NCBI RefSeq assembly: GCF_030866785.1
Contig: NZ_CP133018.1
Coordinates: 2,480,001 to 2,544,000, forward strand
Direction of reading: 5' to 3'
Length of the DNA stretch: 64,000 nt
From: Agromyces protaetiae
GTDB taxonomy: Bacteria > Actinomycetota > Actinomycetes > Actinomycetales > Microbacteriaceae
Both the position numbers and the translations under genes were made by a program. Shown piece after piece: positions 54,828 through 63,126 of the stretch; the first letter of the stretch is position 1; each line of letters starts with the position of its first letter. The notes under the pieces are model-generated. The model saw nothing but the letters and a program-made list of their open reading frames with translations. It was not told the origin of the DNA and searched no databases.

Positions 54828-57482
54828 CTACCGCCCGAACTCCGCTCGGACCGCTTCGAGCGCGGCGGGGATCGCGGACACGTCGTTGCCACCGCCCTGC
54901 GCGAGGTCGGGCTTTCCGCCGCCGCCGCCGCCGAGCGTCTTCGCCATCGCCTTGGCCAGTGCGCCGGCGTTCGCACCGGCATCGCGGGCGGCGGGCGAGG
55001 TCGCGACGATCGCCACGGGCTTACCGCCGACCTCGGCCGCGAGGGCGACCACGGACGCCGCGTCGCCGAGCCGGCCGCGTACCGCGGTCGCGAGCGACCG
55101 CAGCTCGTCGCCGGAGCCGAGGGTGCCCACCGACTCGGCGACGAGCAGCACGTCGCCGACACGCACCGCCCGGTCGGCGAGAGCCGGCACGCGATCGTTC
55201 AGGGCCTTGGCCTCGAACGCCTGGATCTTCCGCTCCGCGGACTTGAGGCTGCCCACGAGCTCGGACACGCGGTCGACCAGCTGATCGGGGCGGGTCTTCA
55301 GGCTCTGGGTCAGTTCGGTGACCAGTGCGCGCTCCGCGGCGAACTGCCGGAACGCCTCCGCGCCGACGAGCGACTCGACGCGTCGGTTCGAGGCGCCGAC
55401 CGAGGACTCCCCGACGATATTGATCAGGCCGACCTCGGCGCTCGTGGAGACGTGCGTGCCCGCGCAGAGCTCCCGCGACCAGGGTCCGCCGATGTCGACC
55501 ACGCGCACGACGTCGCCGTACTTCTCGCCGAAGAGCGCCATGGCCCCGAGGGACTTGGCCTCATCGAGCGGCATCTCGCGCGTCACGACCTGGAGGTTCG
55601 ACCGGATGGCGTTGTTCGAGACCTCCTCGATCTCGCTCCGCGTCTCGGGCGAGATCGACTGGTTCCAGCCGTAGTCGAGCCGCAGGTAGCCGGCCTTGTT
55701 GAACGAACCGGACTGGTGCGCCGAGGGCCCGAGCACCTCCCGGAGCGCCGCGTGCACGAGGTGCGTGCCCGAGTGCGCCTGCGTCGCACCACGGCGGTAG
55801 TCCTCGTCGACGAGCGACGTGGCGGGGACCCCGACGCCCACCTCGCCGCGGGTGACCTTGACCGTGTGGCTGATGAGGCCCTTCACGGGCTTCTGCACGT
55901 CGAGCACCTCGAGCTCGAATCCGTCGCCCACGATCCGGCCGCGGTCGGGGGCCTGGCCGCCCGACTCGGCGTACAGCGAGGTCTCGGCGAGGATGATCTC
56001 GGCGGTCTGCCCCGCGGTCGCGAGCTGCGCAGGACGACCGTCGACGAGGATGCCGAGCACCGTCGACTCGGTCGCCAGGTCGGTGTACCCGCGGAAGATC
56101 GTCTCGCCCAGCGCCCGGAACTCGCCGTACACCGAGAGGTCCGCGAGCACCTTCTTCTTCGACTTGGCGTCGGCCTTCGCGCGCGTGCGCTGTTCGGTCA
56201 TGAGCGCGTCGAACGCCGGCCGGTCCACGGAGAGGCCGGCCTCCTCGGCGATCTCGAGCGTGAGCTCGATCGGGAACCCGTACGTGTCGTGCAGGAGGAA
56301 CGCGGTGTCACCCGGGAGCGCGCCGCCGGCGTGCTTGGTCTGCTCGACGGCGACGTCGAGGATCTCGGTGCCGGCCTCGAGGGTCCGCAGGAAGATCGCC
56401 TCCTCACCGAGCGCGAGCCGCTCGATGTGGGCGTAGTCGCGCTCGACCTCGGGGTACGCGGCCTTCATGGCGTCGCGGGACGCTGCGAACAGCTCGCGGA
56501 ACGACGGCCCCTCGACCCCGAGCAGGCGCATCGCGCGGATCGACCGGCGGAGCAGGCGACGCAGGATATAGCCGCGACCCTCGTTCGACGGGGTCACGCC
56601 GTCGCTCATGAGCATCAGCGAAGACCGAACATGGTCGGCGATGACGCGCATGCGCACGTCGTCTTCGTGGTCGGCGCCGTACCGGCGGCCCGAGATCTCG
56701 GCGGCGGCGTCGAGCACGGGCCGCACCTGGTCGATCTCGTACATGTTGTCGACGCCCTGCTTGATGAACGCGACGCGCTCGAGCCCCATACCGGTGTCGA
56801 TGTTCTTCTTCGGCAGTTCCTTGACGATCCGGAAGTCGGTCTTGGACTTCACGTCGTCGATCAGGTACTGCATGAAGACCAGGTTCCAGATCTCCACGTA
56901 GCGGTCGTCATCGGTCGCGGGACCGCCGTCGGCGCCGTACTCGGGGCCGCGGTCGAAGAAGATCTCCGAGCAGGGGCCCGCGGGGCCGGGCTGGCCCGTG
57001 TGCCAGTAGTTCGTGTCCTTGCCGAGCCGCTGGATGCGCTCGGGCGGCAGGCCCGCGACCCGTTCCCAGATCTGGATGGCCTCGTCGTCGTCCTCGTAGA
57101 CGGTGACCCACAGCGCCTCCGGGTCGAACCCGTAGCCTCCGTCGGCCTCGGGGGTCGTCAGCAGCTCCCACGCGAACGAGATCGCACCCTCTTTGAAGTA
57201 GTCGCCGAAGGAGAAGTTGCCGTTCATCTGGAAGAACGTGCCGTGGCGGGGGGTCTTGCCGACCTCTTCGATGTCGTTCGTCCTGATGCACTTCTGCACG
57301 CTCGTCGCCCGCGGGTACGGCGCAGGGACGACCCCCGTGAGATACGGCACGAAGGGCACCATGCCGGCGACGGTGAAGAGGAGCGTCGGGTCGTCGGACA
57401 CGAGCGAGGCCGAGGGCACGACCGTGTGGCCGCGCGCCGCGAAGAAGTCCAGCCAGCGCTGGCGGATGTCGGCAGTCTGCAT
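54828..57482 (-). CDS. alaS: Alanyl-tRNA synthetase
   Basis: 884 residues. Catalytic domain (motif 1 region FTVAGMVPFVPYLTG, RTNDIEEVGKTPRHGTFFQMNGNFSFGDYFK), tRNA-binding part, editing domain with HSGTHLVHAALRE and CAGTHVSTSAEVG zinc ligands, and a C-terminal DHHA1-like domain ending in GGGGGKPDLAQGGG. ATG 57482. The upstream 67 bp hold no T-box. First clear gene of the alaS-ruvX-mltG-aroECKB run. Confidence 0.98.
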   Translation of the reverse strand: MQTADIRQRWLDFFAARGHTVVPSASLVSDDPTLLFTVAGMVPFVPYLTGVVPAPYPRATSVQKCIRTNDIEEVGKTPRHGTFFQMNGNFSFGDYFKEGAISFAWELLTTPEADGGYGFDPEALWVTVYEDDDEAIQIWERVAGLPPERIQRLGKDTNYWHTGQPGPAGPCSEIFFDRGPEYGADGGPATDDDRYVEIWNLVFMQYLIDDVKSKTDFRIVKELPKKNIDTGMGLERVAFIKQGVDNMYEIDQVRPVLDAAAEISGRRYGADHEDDVRMRVIADHVRSSLMLMSDGVTPSNEGRGYILRRLLRRSIRAMRLLGVEGPSFRELFAASRDAMKAAYPEVERDYAHIERLALGEEAIFLRTLEAGTEILDVAVEQTKHAGGALPGDTAFLLHDTYGFPIELTLEIAEEAGLSVDRPAFDALMTEQRTRAKADAKSKKKVLADLSVYGEFRALGETIFRGYTDLATESTVLGILVDGRPAQLATAGQTAEIILAETSLYAESGGQAPDRGRIVGDGFELEVLDVQKPVKGLISHTVKVTRGEVGVGVPATSLVDEDYRRGATQAHSGTHLVHAALREVLGPSAHQSGSFNKAGYLRLDYGWNQSISPETRSEIEEVSNNAIRSNLQVVTREMPLDEAKSLGAMALFGEKYGDVVRVVDIGGPWSRELCAGTHVSTSAEVGLINIVGESSVGASNRRVESLVGAEAFRQFAAERALVTELTQSLKTRPDQLVDRVSELVGSLKSAERKIQAFEAKALNDRVPALADRAVRVGDVLLVAESVGTLGSGDELRSLATAVRGRLGDAASVVALAAEVGGKPVAIVATSPAARDAGANAGALAKAMAKTLGGGGGGKPDLAQGGGNDVSAIPAALEAVRAEFGR

Positions 57483-57549
57483 GGTTCCGTATCTGTCGGG
57501 ATCGGTCGGATCGGCCGGTGGGCGGACCCTGGTGCGGGCGGCTCGCCCG

Positions 57550-57747
57550 TCAGTCGGCGGTGGGCGCGCCGGTCGCGCGCAGCTCGGCGTCGCGTTCGTG
57601 ATAGCCCTCGGCGATCGCCTGACCGAACGCCCTGGCCTTGGCGTTCACGCCGGCGAAGAACTCGCGGCCGGGTTCGGTCTTGTTGAACTGATGCGCCGCG
57701 ACGAACCCCGCCGCCACGCCCGCGGCGAACCACAGCATGTTCTTCAC
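57550..57747 (-). CDS. Small protein of unknown function with an N-terminal membrane segment
   Basis: 65 residues: MKNMLWFAAGVAAGFVAAHQ suggests a short membrane anchor with Gly-zipper-like spacing, followed by a polar, charged region (KTEPGREFFAGVNAKARAFGQAIAEGYHERDAEL). GTG start with GGGAG eight bases upstream and a TAGACT box 76 bp upstream. Small genes of this kind are often seen just before alaS in Actinobacteria. I do not recognise a characterised function. Confidence 0.75.
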   Translation of the reverse strand: MKNMLWFAAGVAAGFVAAHQFNKTEPGREFFAGVNAKARAFGQAIAEGYHERDAELRATGAPTAD

Positions 57748-57822
57748 GAGAATGCTCCCTGATCGTCTGCGCCGGCGCCGGGCGCCGACGGCTCCGGGCG
57801 GTGCCGGAGGGTCTGAGCACCC

Positions 57823-57828
57823 AGTCTA
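57823..57828 (-). promoter_or_regulatory. Predicted -10 box of the small gene before alaS
   Basis: TAGACT on the minus strand, 75 bp before GTG 57747, in the 202-bp gap between rpsD and the small gene. The gap otherwise holds the rpsD terminator and no open frame worth calling. Confidence 0.35.
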
Positions 57829-57903
57829 GTGGCGACGGATGCCACGGCAGCCGCGGCGGCCGGGTGCACCCGGCGCCCGGCAGGGCACGTCGTGGAACGC
57901 GAA

Positions 57904-57934
57904 ACGGGGGCCGCGGGAAACCCGCGACCCCCGT
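57904..57934 (-). terminator. rpsD terminator
   Basis: A 14-bp stem with one mismatch (57904-57917 with 57921-57934), 3-nt loop, followed on the minus strand by TTTCG, 15 bp past the rpsD stop. Confidence 0.75.
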
Positions 57935-57949
57935 CCTCGACGTGAGACG

Positions 57950-58573
57950 TCAGCGAGCGGCGTAGTACTCGACGACCAGCTGCACGTCACAGGTGACGGG
58001 AACCTCGGCGCGCTTCGGACGACGCACGAGCGTGGCCTGGAGCTTGTCGAGCTCGACCTCGAGGTAGCCCGGGGTCTTGGGCAGCACGTCGACGTGACCG
58101 CCGGCCGCGGCGACCTGGAAGGGCTCGGTGCCCTCGGAACGCTGCTTGACACCGATGACCTGGCCGGGCTTGACGCGGAACGAGGGGCGGTCGACGAGAC
58201 GGCCGTCGACGGTGATGTGGCGGTGCACCACGAACTGGCGGGCCTGCGTGATCGTACGGGCGAAGCCGGCGCGGAGCACGAGCGCGTCGAGACGCATCTC
58301 GAGCAGCTCGACGAGGTTCTCACCGGTCAGGCCGTCGGTGCGACGGGCCTCGTTGAACGCGATGCGGAGCTGCTTCTCGCGGATGCCGTACTGGGCGCGG
58401 AGACGCTGCTTCTCGCGGAGCCGGACGGCGTAGTCGCTGTCCTGCTTGCGCTTGGTGCGGCCGTGCTCGCCGGGGGCGTACGGGCGCTTCTCCATGATGC
58501 GGGCGGCCTTCGGGGTGAGGGCGACGCCGAGCGCGCGGGAGAGGCGCGTCTTGCTGCGTGACTGGTTCGACAC
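57950..58573 (-). CDS. rpsD: 30S ribosomal protein S4
   Basis: 207 residues. N-terminal SRSKTRLSRALGVALTPKAARIMEKRPYAPGEHG is the zinc-less form; the S4 RNA-binding domain is LDALVLRAGFARTITQARQFVVHRHITVDGRLVDRPSF. A stand-alone copy, away from the rpsM-rpsK-rpoA operon, as in many Actinobacteria and Firmicutes. GTG start (MSNQSRSK) with AAAGGA nine bases upstream. The 187-bp leader contains a near-direct repeat GTCTTGTCAGAG/CTCTTGTGAGAG (plus strand 58631-58660) that could be an autoregulatory S4 site. Confidence 0.96.
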   Translation of the reverse strand: MSNQSRSKTRLSRALGVALTPKAARIMEKRPYAPGEHGRTKRKQDSDYAVRLREKQRLRAQYGIREKQLRIAFNEARRTDGLTGENLVELLEMRLDALVLRAGFARTITQARQFVVHRHITVDGRLVDRPSFRVKPGQVIGVKQRSEGTEPFQVAAAGGHVDVLPKTPGYLEVELDKLQATLVRRPKRAEVPVTCDVQLVVEYYAAR

Positions 58574-58754
58574 GGATGTGTCCTTTCAAAGATTTCTCGA
58601 ACGGTGGGTCCCGGGCGCATGACGCGCCGGAAGTCTTGTCAGAGCCGAAACTCTTGTGAGAGGGATCCGCCACGGGGCGACCGGCTACAGGTCGCACCCC
58701 TTCGCCGGCGATCCCGCGCAGCCGCACGCGAGATCTGGCTTCAGGCCGTCGACC

Positions 58755-58760
58755 ATGCTA
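58755..58760 (-). promoter_or_regulatory. Possible rpsD -10 box
   Basis: TAGCAT on the minus strand, directly before the rarA stop, giving a leader of about 175 nt. The -35 box is not convincing. Confidence 0.3.
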
Positions 58761-60179
58761 TCACGAGCGGTCACCGCGCACGATGCGCCGGAGCTTGGAG
58801 AGCCGCGCCGACACGTCGCGCTCGTTGCCGTGCTCGGTCGGCCGGTAGTACACGGCACCGGTGAGCCCCTCGGGCAGGTACTGCTGCTCGACCACACCGA
58901 TCGCCTCGTCGTGCGGGTACCGATAGCCCTTGCCGTGGCCGAGGCGCTTCGCGCCCGGATAGTGCGCATCGCGAAGATGCTTCGGCACCCGGCCGGCCCG
59001 GCCCTCGCGGACATCGGCAATGGCCTGGTTGATGCCGAGATAGGCCGCGTTCGACTTCGGCGCGGTGGCGAGGTGCACGACCGCCTGCGCGAGCGGGATC
59101 CGCCCCTCCGGCATGCCGATGAACTGCACCGCGTCGGCCGCAGCCACCGCCACCCCCAGCGCAGTGGGGTCCGCCATGCCGATGTCTTCGCTCGCGAGCA
59201 CGATGATGCGGCGCGCGATGAAGCGCGGATCCTCGCCGGCCTCGATCATGCGGGCGAGATAGTGCAGGGACGCATCGACATCGCTGCCGCGGACCGACTT
59301 GATGAACGCGCTGATGACGTCGTAGTGCTCGTCGCCGGCGCGGTCGTATCGGAGCAGGGCCCGGTCGACCGCGCGTGACACGATCTCGGCGGTGATGACC
59401 GGCCCCGAGGCATCCGCCGCATCCTCACCGCCGTCGTCGCCCTCGACGTGACCGCCGCCGTCGTCCGCATCACCGCCGTCGCCGGCCTCCTCGGCCTGCA
59501 CGCCGGCCGCCGAGACCGAGGCCGCCTCGAGCGCGGTCAGCGCTCGACGCGCGTCGCCCGACGCGAGCCTCACGATGGCCGCGCGCGCTTCGGCGTCGAG
59601 CACGAAACGCCCGCCGAGTCCGCGCGGATCTTCGACCGCCCGGTCGACGAGCACACCGAGGTCCTCGTCGGACAGGGTCTCGAGCGTGAGCAGCAGCGAG
59701 CGCGACAGCAGCGGCGAGATGACCGAGAACGACGGGTTCTCGGTCGTCGCCGCGACGAGGATGACCCAGCCGTTCTCGACGCCCGGCAGCAGGGCGTCTT
59801 GCTGCGCCTTCGTGAACCGGTGGATCTCGTCGAGGAAGAGCACGGTCGACAGGCCGTAGAGATCGCGGCTGGACTGCGCCTCCTCCATGACCTGGCGCAC
59901 ATCGCGGACGCCGGCGGTCACGGCCGAGAGCTCGACGAACTTCCGCCCGGACGAGCGCGCGATCGCCTGGGCGATCGTGGTCTTGCCCGTGCCGGGCGGA
60001 CCCCACAGGATGACCGACACCGAGCCTGTCGTGCCGGCGCGATCGCCGGCGAGGGCCCGGAGCGGCGAGCCGGGGCTGAGCAGATGACGCTGACCCGCGA
60101 CCTCGTCGAGACTCGTCGGACGCATGCGCACCGCGAGCGGGGTCGCCCCCGTGCGCAATCCCGGGCCGGACTCCACCAT
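58761..60179 (-). CDS. rarA: Replication-associated recombination protein A (MgsA/RarA AAA+ ATPase)
   Basis: 472 residues. Clamp-loader-like AAA+ ATPase acting at stalled forks. P-loop GPPGTGKTT (60-68), Walker [10 protein letters not shown] (114-122), sensor AATTENPSF, an arginine-finger helix and the C-terminal tetramerisation domain ([22 protein letters not shown]) are present. An acidic Gly/Asp insert (about 229-259) separates the lid from the C-terminal domain; it looks like a variable linker. ATG 60179 is seven bases after TACGCT, so the mRNA is probably leaderless; the frame is open upstream. Its promoter matches the DNA-damage motif. Confidence 0.95.
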   Translation of the reverse strand: MVESGPGLRTGATPLAVRMRPTSLDEVAGQRHLLSPGSPLRALAGDRAGTTGSVSVILWGPPGTGKTTIAQAIARSSGRKFVELSAVTAGVRDVRQVMEEAQSSRDLYGLSTVLFLDEIHRFTKAQQDALLPGVENGWVILVAATTENPSFSVISPLLSRSLLLTLETLSDEDLGVLVDRAVEDPRGLGGRFVLDAEARAAIVRLASGDARRALTALEAASVSAAGVQAEEAGDGGDADDGGGHVEGDDGGEDAADASGPVITAEIVSRAVDRALLRYDRAGDEHYDVISAFIKSVRGSDVDASLHYLARMIEAGEDPRFIARRIIVLASEDIGMADPTALGVAVAAADAVQFIGMPEGRIPLAQAVVHLATAPKSNAAYLGINQAIADVREGRAGRVPKHLRDAHYPGAKRLGHGKGYRYPHDEAIGVVEQQYLPEGLTGAVYYRPTEHGNERDVSARLSKLRRIVRGDRS

Positions 60180-60186
60180 GACGACC

Positions 60187-60209
60187 AGCGTAACCGGGCC
60201 CGCCGACAC
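60187..60209 (-). promoter_or_regulatory. rarA promoter, match to the RecA-independent DNA-damage motif
   Basis: Minus-strand GTGTCGGCG-N8-TACGCT, then seven bases to ATG 60179. It differs from TTGTCRGTG-N8-TAnnnT at two positions and keeps the exact spacing seen at uvrA and uvrB. Confidence 0.6.
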
Positions 60210-60226
60210 GGGCCCCGCTCGGGGAA

Positions 60227-60256
60227 TTGAACAGGCACCCCTCGCCCCCGTACGAT
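60227..60256 (+). promoter_or_regulatory. Promoter of the cyclophilin gene
   Basis: TTGAAC (60227-60232), 18 bp, TACGAT (60251-60256) on the plus strand; a good housekeeping promoter. It lies back to back with the rarA promoter. The leader is about 54 nt and consists largely of a tandem repeat. Confidence 0.6.
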
Positions 60257-60266
60257 CTCGTCGCAG

Positions 60267-60308
60267 GAGTCCGGAAGCCGGAGTCCGGAGCCCGGAGTCC
60301 GGAAAAAG
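60267..60308 (+). repeat. Three tandem 14-bp repeats in the cyclophilin leader
   Basis: GAGTCCGGAAGCCG, GAGTCCGGAGCCCG and GAGTCCGGAAAAAG, head to tail (60267-60308). The last copy runs into the AAAAAGGAG ribosome site. Copy number would alter leader length and possibly translation. Confidence 0.8.
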
Positions 60309-60316
60309 GAGCACGC

Positions 60317-61117
60317 GTGGCAGCGAACGACCGTCAGGCCCGAGAGGAACGCGCCCGGCTGCGCACCTACCAGGCACGTCAAGAGGTGCACCGGCGGAAG
60401 CAGCGCCGGCGGGTCCGCGACAACGTGATCGCCGCGGGCGCGCTCGTCGTGGTGCTCGTGCTCGCCGTCTCGGCCCAGCTGTTCTTCTTCGACGGCGGCC
60501 CCGGCGGCTCAGCGGCCTCCCCGTCGGCGAGCCCCGACCCGAGCGCCACTCCGGATGCGGATGAGCCCGATGCCGATGCGAACGCCGGCGAGGTCCCCTC
60601 CCCCGACCTCGCCGAGGATCGCACCTGGACGGGCGAGCTCACGCTCAACGGCATCCCGCTCGGCGTGGAGCTCGATGGCGCCGCCGCACCGCAGGCCGTG
60701 GCCTCCACGGTGAGCCTCACGCAATCCGGGTTCTACGACGGCGTGAGCTGTCACCGGCTGACCACGGCCGGCATCTTCGTGCTCCAGTGCGGCGATCCCG
60801 CCGGCGACGGCACCGGCGGGCCCGGCTACTCGTACGGACCGGTCGAGAACGCCCCGGCCGACAACGTCTACCCCGCCGGCACCCTCGCCATGGCGCGGCA
60901 GGGCGGCAACGCCTCGAGCCAGGGCAGCCAGTTCTTCGTCGTCTACGAGGACTCGACGATCCCCTCGGACCAGGCGGGTGGGTACACGGTCATCGGGCGT
61001 GTGACGAGCGGACTCGACGAGTTGCGCACGGCGGTGATCGACCCGGGCGTGACCGGCGGCGCCACCGACGGCGCTCCAGCCGTCCCGGTCACCATCGACG
61101 CCTTCACGCTCGAGTGA
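60317..61117 (+). CDS. Membrane-anchored cyclophilin-type peptidyl-prolyl isomerase
   Basis: 266 residues. A basic N-terminus ([28 protein letters not shown]) is followed by one transmembrane helix (about 36-58), an acidic Pro/Ser/Asp linker (about 62-100) and a cyclophilin domain (about 102-266): [64 protein letters not shown], and [10 protein letters not shown]. Folding helper outside the membrane. GTG 60317 is preferred because it has an AAAAAGGAG eight bases upstream. Followed by DUF349 and rel in the order seen in many Actinobacteria. Confidence 0.92.
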   Translation: MAANDRQAREERARLRTYQARQEVHRRKQRRRVRDNVIAAGALVVVLVLAVSAQLFFFDGGPGGSAASPSASPDPSATPDADEPDADANAGEVPSPDLAEDRTWTGELTLNGIPLGVELDGAAAPQAVASTVSLTQSGFYDGVSCHRLTTAGIFVLQCGDPAGDGTGGPGYSYGPVENAPADNVYPAGTLAMARQGGNASSQGSQFFVVYEDSTIPSDQAGGYTVIGRVTSGLDELRTAVIDPGVTGGATDGAPAVPVTIDAFTLE

Positions 61118-61171
61118 CCCCAGCCGCGGCCCGGCGCGATTCCCGACCGATCCGCGTGCGCCGCCGTGCAA

Positions 61172-61177
61172 TAGGCT
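61172..61177 (+). promoter_or_regulatory. Predicted -10 box of the DUF349 gene
   Basis: TAGGCT on the plus strand, 49 bp before GTG 61227, in the 109-bp gap after the cyclophilin gene. No clear -35 box and no strong terminator in between. Confidence 0.4.
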
Positions 61178-61226
61178 GGTTCCAGTGCGCCGCCGAGGGC
61201 GGCATCCGACCACGACAGGTGAGGCC

Positions 61227-62459
61227 GTGACCGATTCAGTGCAGCAACCTTGGGGCCGCGTCGATGAGACGGGGACCGTCTTCGTGCGGACGGAGGACGG
61301 CGAGCGCGTCGTCGGACAGTACCCCGATGGCACCGCTGAGGAGGCCCTGGCCTACTTCGAGCGCAAGTACGCCGACCTCGCGGGTCAGGTGAGCCTGCTC
61401 GAGCAGCGAGTGCGACGCGGCGCCCCGGCGGCCGACGTCGCGAAGGCGGTCGCCCGGCTGCAGGAGTCGGTCGCGAATGCCAACGCGGTGGGCGACCTCG
61501 GCGCACTGTCCACGCGACTCGAGGCGCTCTCCGGCTCCGCGAAGGAGTTGACCGAGCAGCAGCACGCCGAGGCCAAGGCCGCGCTCGACGAGGCGATCGT
61601 CGAGCGCACCGCGATCGTGGAGGCCGCCGAGCGGCTGGCGGCGCAAGATCCCGCGAAGACGCAGTGGAAGCAGACGACGAGCGAGCTCGACGCGCTGTTC
61701 ACGCGGTGGCAGAAGCACCAGCAAGACGGCCCCCGGCTCCCGAAGAACGAGGCCAACGAGCTCTGGAAGCGGTTCCGGACCGCGCGTTCGACGATCGAGC
61801 AGCACCGGAAGAGTTTCTTCGCCGAGCTCGACGCCGCACACCGCGACGTGCGCGCGCGCAAGCAGCAGCTCGTCGAGCGCGCCGAGGCGCTCGCCCCGCG
61901 CGGCGCCGACGGCGTCGGCGACTATCGCGCCCTGCTCGACGAGTGGAAGCTCGCGGGCCGCGCGGGCAAGAAGGTCGACGATGCGCTCTGGGCACGGTTC
62001 AAGGCCGCCGGCGATGTGCTCTTCCACGCGAAGGCCGAGATCGATGCGCAGGAAGACGAGGCCTACCGCGCCAATCTGGAGCAGAAGCTCGCCCTGCTGA
62101 CCGAGGCCGAACCGCTGCTCACGGCGACCGACCCGGGTGCCGCGCGAACCACCCTGAGCCGGATCCAGCGGCAGTGGGACGAGATCGGCCGGGTCCCCCG
62201 CGACCAGGTCCGCCCGGTCGAGGACCGCTTGCGGAAGATCGAGCAGCACGTGCGCTCGCTCGAGGACGAGCGCTGGCAGCGCGAGGATCCCGAGAAGAAG
62301 GCCCGCTCGGAGGGGCTCGCCGGGCAGCTGCAGGACGCCATCGAGAAGCTCGAGTCGGAGCTCTCCGACGCCGAGGCGAGCGGGGATGCGAACGCGGCGG
62401 CCACCGCGCGGGAGGCGCTCGAGGCGCGTCGCGCGTGGCTCAAGGCCGTCGGCGGCTGA
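61227..62459 (+). CDS. DUF349 domain protein
   Basis: 410 residues, almost wholly helical and charged. The N-terminus (VDETGTVFVRTEDGERVVGQYPDGTAEEALAYFERKYADL) is typical of actinobacterial members. Then come DUF349 repeats with the W-x-x-x-x-R-x-x-x pattern (ANELWKRFRTARSTIEQHRKSFFAELD, DDALWARFKAAGDVLFHAKAEIDAQ) and a long C-terminal coiled coil. Function unknown; linked by context to the rel gene. GTG 61227 has GGTGAGG just upstream. Confidence 0.88.
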   Translation: MTDSVQQPWGRVDETGTVFVRTEDGERVVGQYPDGTAEEALAYFERKYADLAGQVSLLEQRVRRGAPAADVAKAVARLQESVANANAVGDLGALSTRLEALSGSAKELTEQQHAEAKAALDEAIVERTAIVEAAERLAAQDPAKTQWKQTTSELDALFTRWQKHQQDGPRLPKNEANELWKRFRTARSTIEQHRKSFFAELDAAHRDVRARKQQLVERAEALAPRGADGVGDYRALLDEWKLAGRAGKKVDDALWARFKAAGDVLFHAKAEIDAQEDEAYRANLEQKLALLTEAEPLLTATDPGAARTTLSRIQRQWDEIGRVPRDQVRPVEDRLRKIEQHVRSLEDERWQREDPEKKARSEGLAGQLQDAIEKLESELSDAEASGDANAAATAREALEARRAWLKAVGG

Positions 62460-62559
62460 CTCCGCCTGCGCGGTCCTCCACAGCGCACCGGCGAACGGAC
62501 TCTCCACAGCTTCCTCGCGGATCGCGAGCCGTCGGCGCGCCGTGCCTCACGATGGACGG

Positions 62560-63126
62560 ATGACCCGGATCCCGAGTGTGCTCGGCACTGACGACCTCTC
62601 CCTCGCCGAGCTCTGCGCGGCACGGATCGACGGCGATGTCGGCGCCATGCACGGCGTGTTCGTCCCGGTCGATGAGCCGGACCTGCCGGCGCTCCGGGCT
62701 GCGGCACTCGCGGTCGGCATCGACCGGTCGCTCATCCTCGACCGCCGCTCGGCAGCCTGGGTGCACGGCGCGCTCCCGGTGCCGCCGCACGAGCTCCAGC
62801 TGTGCCGGTCGTCGACCGCACGGAGCACCGCGCACCCGGGCGAGCCCCGCATCCGCGAGCTCGTCATCGCCGAAGACGAGCTCGTCGAGTATCTGGGCGT
62901 GCGCTGCACCTCGCCGGCGCGGACCGCCTTCGACCTGCTCCGCGACCCGGAGGAACCATCCCATGAGGTCGAGCAGATCGTCGGGCGCCTGCTGGCGACC
63001 CACGGCGACGTCGAACGCGAGCTCCGGGCGCGTCTGGTGACCTCAGCGAGGTTGCCGTACCGCGCCCTCGCCGTCGGCCGCCTCGCGCGTGCGCTCGACG
63101 CGGCTCACCCGTCGGCGACTCGATAG
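62560..63126 (+). CDS. AbiEi-like protein of unknown function, overlapping rel
   Basis: 188 residues. The segment [30 protein letters not shown] resembles the core of AbiEi-type (type IV antitoxin-like) and DUF559-associated proteins, and [25 protein letters not shown] matches the region that follows in that family. The N-terminal winged helix and any C-terminal nuclease domain are missing, and no AbiEii toxin gene is next to it, so an antitoxin role is doubtful. ATG 62560; the frame is open further upstream. Its last 22 bases overlap the end of rel on the other strand. Cysteine content and codon use are like the neighbours. Confidence 0.6.
   Translation: MTRIPSVLGTDDLSLAELCAARIDGDVGAMHGVFVPVDEPDLPALRAAALAVGIDRSLILDRRSAAWVHGALPVPPHELQLCRSSTARSTAHPGEPRIRELVIAEDELVEYLGVRCTSPARTAFDLLRDPEEPSHEVEQIVGRLLATHGDVERELRARLVTSARLPYRALAVGRLARALDAAHPSATR

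Noticed and set aside
57483..57549. T-box or other riboswitch upstream of alaS
   Set aside because: Only 67 bp are available and no T-box sequence or specifier loop is visible. Likewise metK has no space for a SAM riboswitch and trpE none for an attenuator.
62560..63126. A complete type IV toxin-antitoxin system
   Set aside because: No AbiEii-like nucleotidyltransferase gene is adjacent and the DNA-binding domain is absent; only the core resemblance is supported.
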